In this document: positions 23,350 through 30,517 of the stretch, piece after piece
Position numbering within the stretch: the stretch's first letter is position 1
Layout: each line of letters starts with the position of its first letter
Assembly: GCA_021782135.1 (NCBI GenBank)
Contig: JAJXVM010000003.1
Location: 1-33,218 of the forward strand
Length of the DNA: 33,218 nucleotides
DNA from: Myxococcales bacterium
GTDB taxonomy: Bacteria; Myxococcota; Myxococcia; Myxococcales; Anaeromyxobacteraceae
Direction: 5' to 3'
Made by a program: the position numbers and the translations under genes
Notes under the pieces: model-generated
Database searches by the model: none
Told to the model about the DNA's origin: nothing
The model's input: the letters and a program-made list of their open reading frames with translations, nothing else

Positions 23350-24645
23350 ATGCGGCCGTCCGCCACCCGACAGCTCGCGCCCTACGCGCTGGCCGCGACC
23401 TTCCTCCTCGCCGGCTGGCTCAACCTCGCGCGCGGGGCGGCGCACCCGGGCGTCTCCTACCGCCCGTGGGCCTTCGCGCACCAGAGCTACTCGGACCTGC
23501 TCGCCATGGGCGGCGACCGCTACTTCAACGGCGGCCGCCCGCTGCCCTACCTCGAGGACCGGATCGAGTACCCGGTCCTCCTCGGCCTCGCCCTGTGGCT
23601 CCCCTCCTTCGCGCCCGGGGGCCCGCTCGGCTACTTCACGGCCGGCTACCTGCTGCTCGCGGCCTGCTGCCTGGGGACGATCTGGCTGCTGCGGCGCCTG
23701 CCCGGGGCCGACGCCTGGTGGCTCGCCGCCTCCCCGGCGCTGGCCTGGTACGCCGGGCTGAACTGGGACCTCCTCCCCATCCTCCTCACCGTGGGCGCGC
23801 TGGCCGCCCTGGCGCGCGGGAGGCCTGGGCTCGCGGGGGCGCTCTGCGCGCTCGGCGTCTCCGCCAAGCTCTACCCGGTGGCGCTCCTCCCCGGCGCGGC
23901 CGGCCTGCTCTGGCGCCGGCCCCGCGACCTGGCGCGCTTCGGCGGGGCGCTCGCGGCGGTGCTGCTGGCCGTGAACCTGCCGGTGGCGCTGGCCGCGCCC
24001 GCGAACTTCGCCTGGTTCTTCCGGTTCAACGGGCAGCGCGGGGCCGAGAACTCGATCTGGGAGGCGCTGCCGTTCGCGCTCTCGCCGGCCGCGCTCAACC
24101 GGATCACCGCGGCGGCGCTGCTGGCGGTCGCCGCGTTCGCGGGGCTGGCGGCGTGGCGCGCCGGGGGGGCCCCCTCCCCGGCCCTCCCCCGCCGCGCGGG
24201 AGAGGGAGAGCTTCCCGGCGACGCCGGTGGCCTCCCCTCCCCGGACCTCACCGAGCGGCGGGGAGGGAGCGGCCTCGCGCGGGCGATGGCGCCCGGCGGC
24301 CGAGGACTCCTGGCGGTCCGGCTCGGCGCCGGGCTGGTGCTCGTCACCTGGGTCGCGGCGAACAAGGTCTGGAGCCCGCAGTACGCGCTCTACGCGCTCC
24401 TCGCCGGCGCGCTCGCGGCCGCGCCCCGCGCCTGGATGGGCGCCCTCTCGGCGATGGCCATCCTCGACTACTGGCTCGCCTTCGAGTACCGCGCGCGCCT
24501 CCTCGATCCCTGGTTCCGCGATCACGCGGTCTCCCCCGGCGAGTGGGCCCGCACCGCCCTCCTCGCCGCCTTCGCCGTCTGGCTCGCCCGCGCGCTCTGG
24601 CGCGCCGCCGGCGCGCCCCCCTCCTCGCCGGAGCCCGCCCCGTGA
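23350..24645 (+). CDS. GT87-like membrane glycosyltransferase with in-frame palindrome insertion
   Basis: The 431-residue protein has about ten hydrophobic helices. Its first external loop carries SYSDLLAMGGDRYFNGGRPLPYLEDRIEYP (residues 46-75), and further on LNWDLLPILLTVGALAALARGRP and GVSAKLYPVALLPG (169-182). These are the pattern of GT87/DUF2029 polyprenol-phosphate-sugar-dependent mannosyltransferases (GT-C fold). Residues about 273-316 form a hydrophilic Pro/Arg/Gly-rich stretch between two membrane helices; its DNA contains two GC-rich palindromes, a likely repeat insertion. The start is ATG 23350. The end overlaps the next gene in a GTGA. The sugar and acceptor are unknown. Confidence 0.8.
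   Translation: MRPSATRQLAPYALAATFLLAGWLNLARGAAHPGVSYRPWAFAHQSYSDLLAMGGDRYFNGGRPLPYLEDRIEYPVLLGLALWLPSFAPGGPLGYFTAGYLLLAACCLGTIWLLRRLPGADAWWLAASPALAWYAGLNWDLLPILLTVGALAALARGRPGLAGALCALGVSAKLYPVALLPGAAGLLWRRPRDLARFGGALAAVLLAVNLPVALAAPANFAWFFRFNGQRGAENSIWEALPFALSPAALNRITAAALLAVAAFAGLAAWRAGGAPSPALPRRAGEGELPGDAGGLPSPDLTERRGGSGLARAMAPGGRGLLAVRLGAGLVLVTWVAANKVWSPQYALYALLAGALAAAPRAWMGALSAMAILDYWLAFEYRARLLDPWFRDHAVSPGEWARTALLAAFAVWLARALWRAAGAPPSSPEPAP
24182..24206. repeat. Small GC-rich palindrome, variant B (copy 2, inside GT87-like gene)
   Basis: This 25-bp segment differs from 336-360 at only two adjacent loop positions. Translated here it reads ALPRRAGEGE within a loop of the membrane protein. 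It lies about 28 bp before a variant A palindrome. Confidence 0.75.
24235..24267. repeat. Small GC-rich palindrome, variant A (copy 3, inside GT87-like gene)
   Basis: The same perfect 9-bp arms CCCTCCCCG / CGGGGAGGG as at 410-432 and 455-477, here with a 15-base loop. Translated it reads approximately PSPDLTERRGGS. Together with 24182-24206 it accounts for the low-complexity insertion. Confidence 0.75.
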
Positions 24646-26918
24646 ACCCGCCGCGCCCGAAGCGCCTCCTCACCTGGCCCGTGGCGTTCCTGCTCGTGCC
24701 CGCGCTGGTGCTCGCCGTCCACTGGCGCGCCGCGGCCCCCGGGCAGACCTTCGTCAACTTCGACCTGCCCGCCTTCTTCATCCAGATGCGCGACGCGCTC
24801 CAGCAGTCGCTCCGGCGCGGCGAGCTCCCCCTCTGGCAGCGCGGCATCTTCCTCGGCTTCCCCCTCTTCGCCGACCCGCAGGTGGCCGCCTTCGAGCCGA
24901 CGGTCTGGCTCACCCTCGGCCTCGACCCGGCCCGCTCGCTCACCGTCGGGACCCTGATCCACCTCGTCGTCGCCGGCTGGGGCGCGCTCTACTGGGCGAA
25001 GCGCCGCGGGCTGGGGGCCTCGGAGGGGCTCCTGGCGGCGATCGTCTTCGCGCTCGGGGGCAAGGTCACGGTCCACCTGCTGCACTGGAACTTCCCCGCG
25101 TCGCTCTGCTGGTGGCCGTTCCTGCTCGGCGGGATCGACGGCTTCGTGCGCGAGGGGCGCGGGCGCCACCTGGCCGTCACCGCGGTGGCCGGCTGCCTCT
25201 CCTGGCTCGGCGGCGCGCCGCAGATGGGCTACTTCGGGACCGTGCTCGCCGGCCTCTACGCGCTCGTGCACGCGCCGGTGCTCTGGAGGCGCCGCCCCGT
25301 CGACGCGCTCCTGGCGCTCGCCGCGGCGCCGCTCGGCTTCCTGCTCGCCGCCCCCTCCGTGCTCCCGGTCTCGGAGCTGGCCGCGCTCGGGCCCCGCGGC
25401 GCCGGGGTGAGCTACGCGTTCGCCACCTCCTGGAACTGGAAGTCGTGGACCGATCTCTCCGCCCTGGTGGTCCCGCGCGCCTACGGGATGGGCTGGGGCT
25501 ACCGCGGCCCGCTCAACGCCTGGGAGAACATCGGCTACCTGGGCGTGTTCGCGCTCGCGCTCGCCTGCGCCGCGCCGCTCCGCAAGCGCGGGAACGCGGT
25601 CCTGGCCGCGGTGGCGGCGCTCGGCATCGCGCTCGGGTTCGGCGAGCGCGCCCCCCTCGGCCTGCACTGGCTGCTCTACAAGTACCTCCCCGGCTTCGGC
25701 AGCTTCCGCAACCCCACCCGGCTCGCGCTGGTGAGCTCCCTCTGCGTGGCGATGCTGGCGGCGGAGGGGCTGGCCGCGCTGCGCGCCTCCCGCCGCCGCG
25801 TGCCGCGGGTCGCGGCGGCGCTGGCCCTGCTCGAGTGCGGCGCCCTCTTCTTCCTCTTCTTCGTGCCGGGCTTCCGGCCGGCGGAGCTGGCGCAGTCGGC
25901 CGCGATCACCGGCGCGGTCACCGCCGGCGGGTTCGCCTTCCTCTGGCTCTCGCGGCGAGGAGTGGCGCTCGGCCTGGCCGCCGCCAGCATCGCCCTCCTC
26001 GACTCGAGCCTCAACTTCCGCGACGCCAACCCCATCGGCGCGGTCTCGGCCCAGCGGCCGCGGCTCGACGCGTTCCAGCCGCTCGTGCCGGCGCCGCCCG
26101 CTCCGCGCCGGGTCGCGGTGATCACGCGGGACGGGTTCGGCCTCGCCAACGACGTCATCCGGCACGACTGGGAGGGCGTGAGCGGCTGGGGGCCGACGAC
26201 GATCGGCCGGGTGCGGGCGCTGCTCGAGGCCACCCGGGACGGCGCGCTCGGCGGCGTCAACCAGGTGGACCGGGACACGCTCTGGCCACGCCCGGACCCG
26301 ACCTCGCCCCTGTGGCCGCTGCTCGATTGTCCGCTGGTCGTCTCCGACGAGCGGCCGAAGCTCCCGCCGATCGGGCCGGGCGTGAAGGTCGAGGACCGGC
26401 AGCTCGTGCCCTACCGCGCCCCGGCGCTGCCGCGCGTCTTCTGGTCCGGCGCCCACGTCGTCGCGGCGGACGAGGCGGTGGCGAAGCCGCTGCTCCGCGC
26501 GGCGCGGGGCGACGAGGTGGTGGTCCCGTCGCAGGACCCGCGGCTCCCGCCCTCCGGCCCGCCGGCCGGTCCGGTCGCCGCGTCGGCGGTGCGGGTCCAG
26601 GGGCCGCGGGTCGAGGCGGAGCTCGACGCGCCGCGCGACGGGCTCGCCGTGGTCCTCGACCCCTGGTTCCCCGGCTGGAGCGCCACCGTGGACGGCCAGC
26701 CCGCCCCCCTGGTGCGGGCCGACTACGCCTTCCTGGCGGTGCCGGTGAAGGCCGGCCACCACGCGCTCCGGCTCCGGTACCGGCCGCGGCTGCTCTGGCC
26801 GGGCGTGGCGCTCTCGGCCGCCACCGCGCTCGCCCTCGCCGCCGCGCTCGGCTGGCGGCGGCGCCACCCCGTCCCGAAGATCGCCGGCGGCGCGGCGCCC
26901 AAGGTCGCGGCGGCGTGA
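24642..26918 (+). CDS. YfhO-like multispan membrane protein
   Basis: The 758-residue protein begins with one helix and then the loop FVNFDLPAFFIQMRDALQQ (D41), RRGELPLWQ, GFPLFADPQVAAFEP and LHWNFPASLCWWPFLLGG, which are hallmarks of the bacterial YfhO membrane family. About a dozen helices follow, with YKYLPGFGSFRNPTRLAL in the middle. A soluble C-terminal part ends with DPWFPGWSATVDGQPAPLVRADY, the conserved YfhO tail, and one last helix. YfhO members are linked to glycosylation of teichoic acids or other glycans, but in Gram-negatives the role is unknown. The start GTG 24642 overlaps the GT87-like stop. Confidence 0.85.
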   Translation: MNPPRPKRLLTWPVAFLLVPALVLAVHWRAAAPGQTFVNFDLPAFFIQMRDALQQSLRRGELPLWQRGIFLGFPLFADPQVAAFEPTVWLTLGLDPARSLTVGTLIHLVVAGWGALYWAKRRGLGASEGLLAAIVFALGGKVTVHLLHWNFPASLCWWPFLLGGIDGFVREGRGRHLAVTAVAGCLSWLGGAPQMGYFGTVLAGLYALVHAPVLWRRRPVDALLALAAAPLGFLLAAPSVLPVSELAALGPRGAGVSYAFATSWNWKSWTDLSALVVPRAYGMGWGYRGPLNAWENIGYLGVFALALACAAPLRKRGNAVLAAVAALGIALGFGERAPLGLHWLLYKYLPGFGSFRNPTRLALVSSLCVAMLAAEGLAALRASRRRVPRVAAALALLECGALFFLFFVPGFRPAELAQSAAITGAVTAGGFAFLWLSRRGVALGLAAASIALLDSSLNFRDANPIGAVSAQRPRLDAFQPLVPAPPAPRRVAVITRDGFGLANDVIRHDWEGVSGWGPTTIGRVRALLEATRDGALGGVNQVDRDTLWPRPDPTSPLWPLLDCPLVVSDERPKLPPIGPGVKVEDRQLVPYRAPALPRVFWSGAHVVAADEAVAKPLLRAARGDEVVVPSQDPRLPPSGPPAGPVAASAVRVQGPRVEAELDAPRDGLAVVLDPWFPGWSATVDGQPAPLVRADYAFLAVPVKAGHHALRLRYRPRLLWPGVALSAATALALAAALGWRRRHPVPKIAGGAAPKVAAA

Positions 26919-28549
26919 GGCTCGGGACGCTCGCGCTCGAGCGGCTCCTGCTGGCGCTGCTCCTGGCCCTCGCGGCCGCGCCGCTCTTCCTGCCCACCCT
27001 GGGGCTCCTCGACTTCCCCGAGCACCTGCTCCAGCTCACGCTGGCGCGTCACCTCGGCGAGCCCCGCTTCGGCGGCGGCGCGCTCTACGGCCGCCACCTG
27101 CTCTCGCCGTACGGGGGGATGGTGCTCCTCGGCGCGCCCCTCGCGGCGGTGCTCGGCGAGGAGCGCGCCCTGCGCCTCCTCTGCTTCGCCGGGGTGGCGG
27201 GCTTCGCCCTGGCCGCGCGCCGGCTGCTGGGCGTGCTCGGGCGGGACCGCGGCCTCTCGCTGGCGGCGGTGCCGCTCGGCTGGAGCTGGGTCGCCTGGAT
27301 GGGGTTCGTCCCGTTCCAGCTCTCGCTGCCCGCGGTGCTCCTCTGCGCCGCCGCCGCCTGGGAGCTGGCGCTCCGCCCCGCGGTGGGGATCCCGGCGCTC
27401 CTGCCGCTGGCCGCGCTCGCGCTCCTCGCCTTCGGCCTCCACCCGTTCGCGCTGCCGCTGGCCGGGCTGGCCGCGGTGCTGCTCCCGCTCGCCGCCGGCC
27501 GGCCTCGCCGCTCGCTCTGGGCGGCGCTGGCCCTCGGCGCCGCCGCGGTCGCGGCGCTCGCCTGGTTCGCCTGCCGCCCGCGGACGCCGCACCCCGAGCC
27601 GCTCCCGCTCTTCTGGTGGACCGCCGCCTCGCGCTTCGAGTGGTTCTGCGCCTACCTGAACGGCCTCGGCCCGGCGGAGCTCCGGCCCCGGCTGTTCGCG
27701 GCGGCGCTCCTCCTGCTGCTCGTCGCGACCGCCCTCTCGAGCCGCTACGAGGGCGAGCGCCGCGGCCGGCGCGCCTGCGCCCTCCTCGCCGGCGCCCTGT
27801 TCCTGGCCATGTTCGCGGTGCCGCAGCAGGCGCTCGACGCCTGGGGGCTGCCCGGCCGCCTCCCTCCCCTGGTGGCGGTCTTCGCGCTCGGCGTCTCGCG
27901 CCTGCCGCGCCGGCCTGGGCGGCGCGCCGTCGCCCTCGGGGCGCTGGCGCTCGTCTGCGCCGCGGACCTCGCCGGCGTCGGCGCGCAACTCGCCGCCTTC
28001 TCGCGCGAGGCCACCCCCGGCCGCCGGCTCGTCGAGGGGCTGCCGGCGGGGGCGGACGTGCAGGTCCTCTTCCGCCTCACCAGCCGCCACCTGCCGCAGT
28101 CCGTCTACCGCCACTTCGGCGCCTACCACGTGGCGCGCGCCGGGGGCTCCACCAGCGGCGGGTTCCTGGAGATGCCGCACCAGCCGGTGCGGCTGCGGCC
28201 GGGCCGCGCCCTCCCGCCGCCGGCGCTCTCGGAGTACGTGCTCCTGCAGGCCGAGGACGACACCTGCCCCGTGCCGCCGCCGCTCGCCGGCGACCTCGTC
28301 GGCGCGGCGGCGCCGCTGTGGCTGTTCCGCGGCCGGCTCTCGGCCGAAGGATGGCGGCTGGTGCTGGACGGCGGGGCGCCGCGCGGGCGTTGCCGGTTCT
28401 CGGCGCTGCTCGGCGCGCCCTCGGTCTGGTGCGAGGAGGAGGGGAGCGGCGACTGGGAGCCGCCCTTTTCGCCGTGGCAGGGCCCGATGACGCCCGGGGT
28501 CCGCACGGCGGCGGCCGGGTTCCCGGATTCCGCGGTCGGGCTGCTCTAG
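26915..28549 (+). CDS. Unrecognised multispan membrane protein, GT-C-like layout
   Basis: The 544-residue protein has an N-terminal helix, then a first loop GLLDFPEHLLQLTLARHLG with acidic residues D33 and E36. About ten further helices run up to residue ~375, and the hydrophilic C-terminal ~160 residues contain three cysteines (DDTCP, RGRCRF, SVWCEE). An acidic pair in the first external loop followed by many helices and a soluble C-terminal domain is typical of GT-C glycosyltransferases, so that role is inferred from layout and from its two neighbours only. The start GTG 26915 overlaps the YfhO-like stop in a GTGA arrangement. Confidence 0.8.
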   Translation: MRLGTLALERLLLALLLALAAAPLFLPTLGLLDFPEHLLQLTLARHLGEPRFGGGALYGRHLLSPYGGMVLLGAPLAAVLGEERALRLLCFAGVAGFALAARRLLGVLGRDRGLSLAAVPLGWSWVAWMGFVPFQLSLPAVLLCAAAAWELALRPAVGIPALLPLAALALLAFGLHPFALPLAGLAAVLLPLAAGRPRRSLWAALALGAAAVAALAWFACRPRTPHPEPLPLFWWTAASRFEWFCAYLNGLGPAELRPRLFAAALLLLLVATALSSRYEGERRGRRACALLAGALFLAMFAVPQQALDAWGLPGRLPPLVAVFALGVSRLPRRPGRRAVALGALALVCAADLAGVGAQLAAFSREATPGRRLVEGLPAGADVQVLFRLTSRHLPQSVYRHFGAYHVARAGGSTSGGFLEMPHQPVRLRPGRALPPPALSEYVLLQAEDDTCPVPPPLAGDLVGAAAPLWLFRGRLSAEGWRLVLDGGAPRGRCRFSALLGAPSVWCEEEGSGDWEPPFSPWQGPMTPGVRTAAAGFPDSAVGLL

Positions 28550-28569
28550 GGAAGAGGAAAGGTCCGGGC

Positions 28570-28597
28570 GACCGCGCTGGCCGAAGCGAGCGCGGTC
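28570..28597 (+). terminator. Hairpin after the membrane-protein operon
   Basis: A perfect 9-bp stem GACCGCGCT / AGCGCGGTC with a ten-base loop starts 20 bp after the stop codon at 28549. It is followed by a C-run rather than a T-run, so its strength as a terminator is uncertain. Confidence 0.45.
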
Positions 28598-28767
28598 CCC
28601 CCCTGCACCCGGACTCCACGGATGAATGCGAAGAGGATGCCAGCGCGCGCGCCGGCCGTTTCCGGTCGCCCCGGCGCCAAGGGAAGAGCGGAATACCGCC
28701 GTCCCGAGCCCCCGGCGCGGCATTTCCTGCGCGCGGCGGCGACCGTGGCGCGCACCTTTCGCGACAA

Positions 28768-28797
28768 CCGACCCTGCGTGAAATGACGCAGGGTCGG
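28768..28797. repeat. 12-bp perfect inverted repeat
   Basis: CCGACCCTGCGT and its exact complement enclose the six-base loop GAAATG. This is the longest perfect stem in the intergenic region and lacks a T-run on either side. It may be a terminator, a protein-binding dyad or part of a structured RNA. Confidence 0.55.
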
Positions 28798-28828
28798 GCA
28801 AGGAGACGCGATCGCGGGGAGCCCCGGC

Positions 28829-28848
28829 AGGCGAGCGGGCGCTCGCCT
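28829..28848. repeat. 9-bp inverted repeat downstream of ahcY
   Basis: AGGCGAGCG and CGCTCGCCT flank GG, so an RNA would form an 8-bp stem with a four-base loop. It lies 62 bp past the ahcY stop. Confidence 0.4.
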
Positions 28849-28882
28849 CGGTCCGAGCCCTCGCCGCCGGTCCAGGCGCGGA

Positions 28883-28909
28883 CGAGGGCGCGAGCCGCGC
28901 CCGCCCTCG
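28883..28909 (-). terminator. Hairpin adjoining the ahcY stop codon
   Basis: CGAGGGCG and CGCCCTCG form an 8-bp stem with an 11-base loop, starting one base beyond the TAG at 28912-28910. No T-run follows. It probably protects or ends the ahcY transcript. Confidence 0.4.
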
Positions 28910-30382
28910 CTAGTAGCGGTAGTGCTCCGGCTTGAACGGGCCCTTCGGCGCGACGCCGATGTACTCGGCCTGCCGCTTGGTGAGCTTGGTGAGCGTGGCG
29001 CCGATCTGGTCGAGGTGCAGCCGGGCCACCTTCTCGTCGAGGTGCTTCGGGAGCACGTAGACCTTCTGCTCGTAGCGGTCGCGGTGCTGGGCGAGCTCGA
29101 TCTGCGCCAGGGTCTGGTTGGTGAAGCTGTTGGACATCACGAAGCTCGGGTGCCCGGTGGCGCAGCCGAGGTTGAGCAGCCGCCCCTCCGCCAGGATGAG
29201 CACCCGGTGGCCGTCCGGGAAGGTCCACTGGTCGTACTGGGGCTTGATGTTGACCCGCTTCACGCCCGGGAACTTCTTCAGGCCGGCCATGTCGATCTCG
29301 TTGTCGAAGTGGCCGATGTTCCCGACGATGGCGCAGTCCTTCATCTTCCTCATGTGCTCGACGGTGATGATGTCCAGGTTGCCGGTGGCGGTGACGAAGA
29401 GGTCGGCCTCCTTCACCACGTCCTCGAGCCGGACCACCTGGTAGCCCTCCATGGCGGCCTGCAGCGCGCAGATGGGATCGACCTCGGTCACGAGCACGCG
29501 GCAGCCCTGGCCGCGCAGCGACTGGGCGCAGCCCTTGCCCACGTCGCCGTAGCCGCAGACCACCGCCGTCTTGCCGGCCAGCATCACGTCGGTCGCCCGC
29601 ATGATCCCGTCCACCAGCGAGTGGCGGCAGCCGTAGAGGTTGTCGAACTTCGACTTGGTGACCGAGTCGTTGACGTTGATGGCCGGGAAGAGGAGCGTGC
29701 CGGCCTTCTGCATCTCGTAGAGCCGGTGCACGCCGGTGGTGGTCTCCTCGGTGACGCCCCGGCAGCCGGCCGCCACGCGCTCCCAGCGGCCGGGGTCGGC
29801 CTTGCGGATCCGGCCGAGGAGCTTCAGCACCACCGCGAACTCCTCGGAGTCGGCGGTCTTCGGGTCGGGCACCTTGCCGGCCCGCTCGTACTCGAGCCCC
29901 TTGTGCAGGAGCAGGGTGGCGTCGCCGCCGTCGTCCACGATCTGCGTCGGGCCCCGCCCGCCGCCGAAGTCGAGGGCGCGCTCGGTGCAGTCCCAGTACT
30001 CGTCGAGGGTCTCGCCCTTCCAGGCGAAGACCGGCACGCCGCGCGGGTCCTCGGGGGTGCCGCCGCGCCCGACGGCGATGGCCGCCGCGGCGTGGTCCTG
30101 GGTCGAGAAGATGTTGCAGGAGCACCAGCGGACCGAGGCGCCCAGGTCGACCAGGGTCTCGATGAGCACCGCGGTCTGGATGGTCATGTGCAGCGAGCCG
30201 GTGATGCGCTGGCCGGCGAGCGGCTGCTTCGCCGCGTACTCGGCGCGCACCGCCATCAGGCCGGGCATCTCCTTCTCGGCCAGCTCGATCTCCTTGCGGC
30301 CCCACTCGGCGAGCGAGAGGTCCTTCACCTGGAACTCGATGCGGGGCGCGACCTTGCGGGTGCGGGCGGTGCTCACGGCCAT
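28910..30382 (-). CDS. ahcY: Adenosylhomocysteinase
   Basis: The 490-residue NAD-dependent enzyme splits S-adenosylhomocysteine into adenosine and homocysteine, clearing product inhibition of methyltransferases. Visible motifs are [28 protein letters not shown] (89-101), [21 protein letters not shown] (catalytic Lys and Asp region, about 237-256), GYGDVGKG (277-284) and the C-terminal KPEHYRY. A segment of about 40 residues near 165-205 is the insertion found in many long bacterial forms. The start ATG 30382 has AGGAGA eight bases upstream. It is a single-gene unit, convergent with the membrane operon. Confidence 0.97.
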   Translation of the reverse strand: MAVSTARTRKVAPRIEFQVKDLSLAEWGRKEIELAEKEMPGLMAVRAEYAAKQPLAGQRITGSLHMTIQTAVLIETLVDLGASVRWCSCNIFSTQDHAAAAIAVGRGGTPEDPRGVPVFAWKGETLDEYWDCTERALDFGGGRGPTQIVDDGGDATLLLHKGLEYERAGKVPDPKTADSEEFAVVLKLLGRIRKADPGRWERVAAGCRGVTEETTTGVHRLYEMQKAGTLLFPAINVNDSVTKSKFDNLYGCRHSLVDGIMRATDVMLAGKTAVVCGYGDVGKGCAQSLRGQGCRVLVTEVDPICALQAAMEGYQVVRLEDVVKEADLFVTATGNLDIITVEHMRKMKDCAIVGNIGHFDNEIDMAGLKKFPGVKRVNIKPQYDQWTFPDGHRVLILAEGRLLNLGCATGHPSFVMSNSFTNQTLAQIELAQHRDRYEQKVYVLPKHLDEKVARLHLDQIGATLTKLTKRQAEYIGVAPKGPFKPEHYRY

Positions 30383-30408
30383 GGCTGCTCTCCTTGTGGG
30401 CTCGACCG

Positions 30409-30435
30409 ATTAACCCGGCGCCCGGGGCGCGTCAA
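30409..30435 (-). promoter_or_regulatory. Candidate ahcY promoter
   Basis: TTGACG (30435-30430) and GTTAAT (30414-30409) are 15 bp apart, which is short, each four or five of six to consensus. They are the only AT-rich pair in the 135-bp gap. I looked for an S-adenosylhomocysteine riboswitch here and could not recognise one. Confidence 0.4.
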
Positions 30436-30468
30436 CCGGCTGTCCGTCTCCGGGGCCGCGGGGCCGCC

Positions 30469-30494
30469 CCTCCCCGGCCCAGGCGGCGGGGAGG
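30469..30494. repeat. Small GC-rich palindrome, variant A (copy 4)
   Basis: CCTCCCCG and CGGGGAGG, 8 bp, enclose a ten-base loop. The left arm is preceded by a C, as in the full variant A arm; the right arm ends in A instead of G. It lies between tamB and ahcY and may contribute to ending tamB transcription. Confidence 0.65.
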
Positions 30495-30517
30495 AGCAGG
30501 CGCCCGGGCGGCGCGCC

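Larger units (their letters stand above)
28550..28909. other. 360-bp convergent intergenic region with four hairpins
   Basis: No convincing gene is present. Four perfect inverted repeats are visible: 28570-28597, 28768-28797, 28829-28848 and 28883-28909. The middle part, roughly 28610-28800, is less GC-rich than its surroundings. An ATG at 28622 opens a 54-codon basic frame ending at 28786, but it lacks a Shine-Dalgarno sequence. The region could hold terminators only, or a small RNA. Confidence 0.6.

Noticed and set aside
28622-28786. 54-codon basic ORF in the gap before ahcY
   Set aside because: No Shine-Dalgarno sequence, no recognised family, and it ends inside a hairpin; kept only as part of the intergenic finding.
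30383-30517. S-adenosylhomocysteine riboswitch upstream of ahcY
   Set aside because: The context would suit it, but the conserved core and pseudoknot could not be recognised in this short, GC-rich leader. A covariance-model search would settle it.
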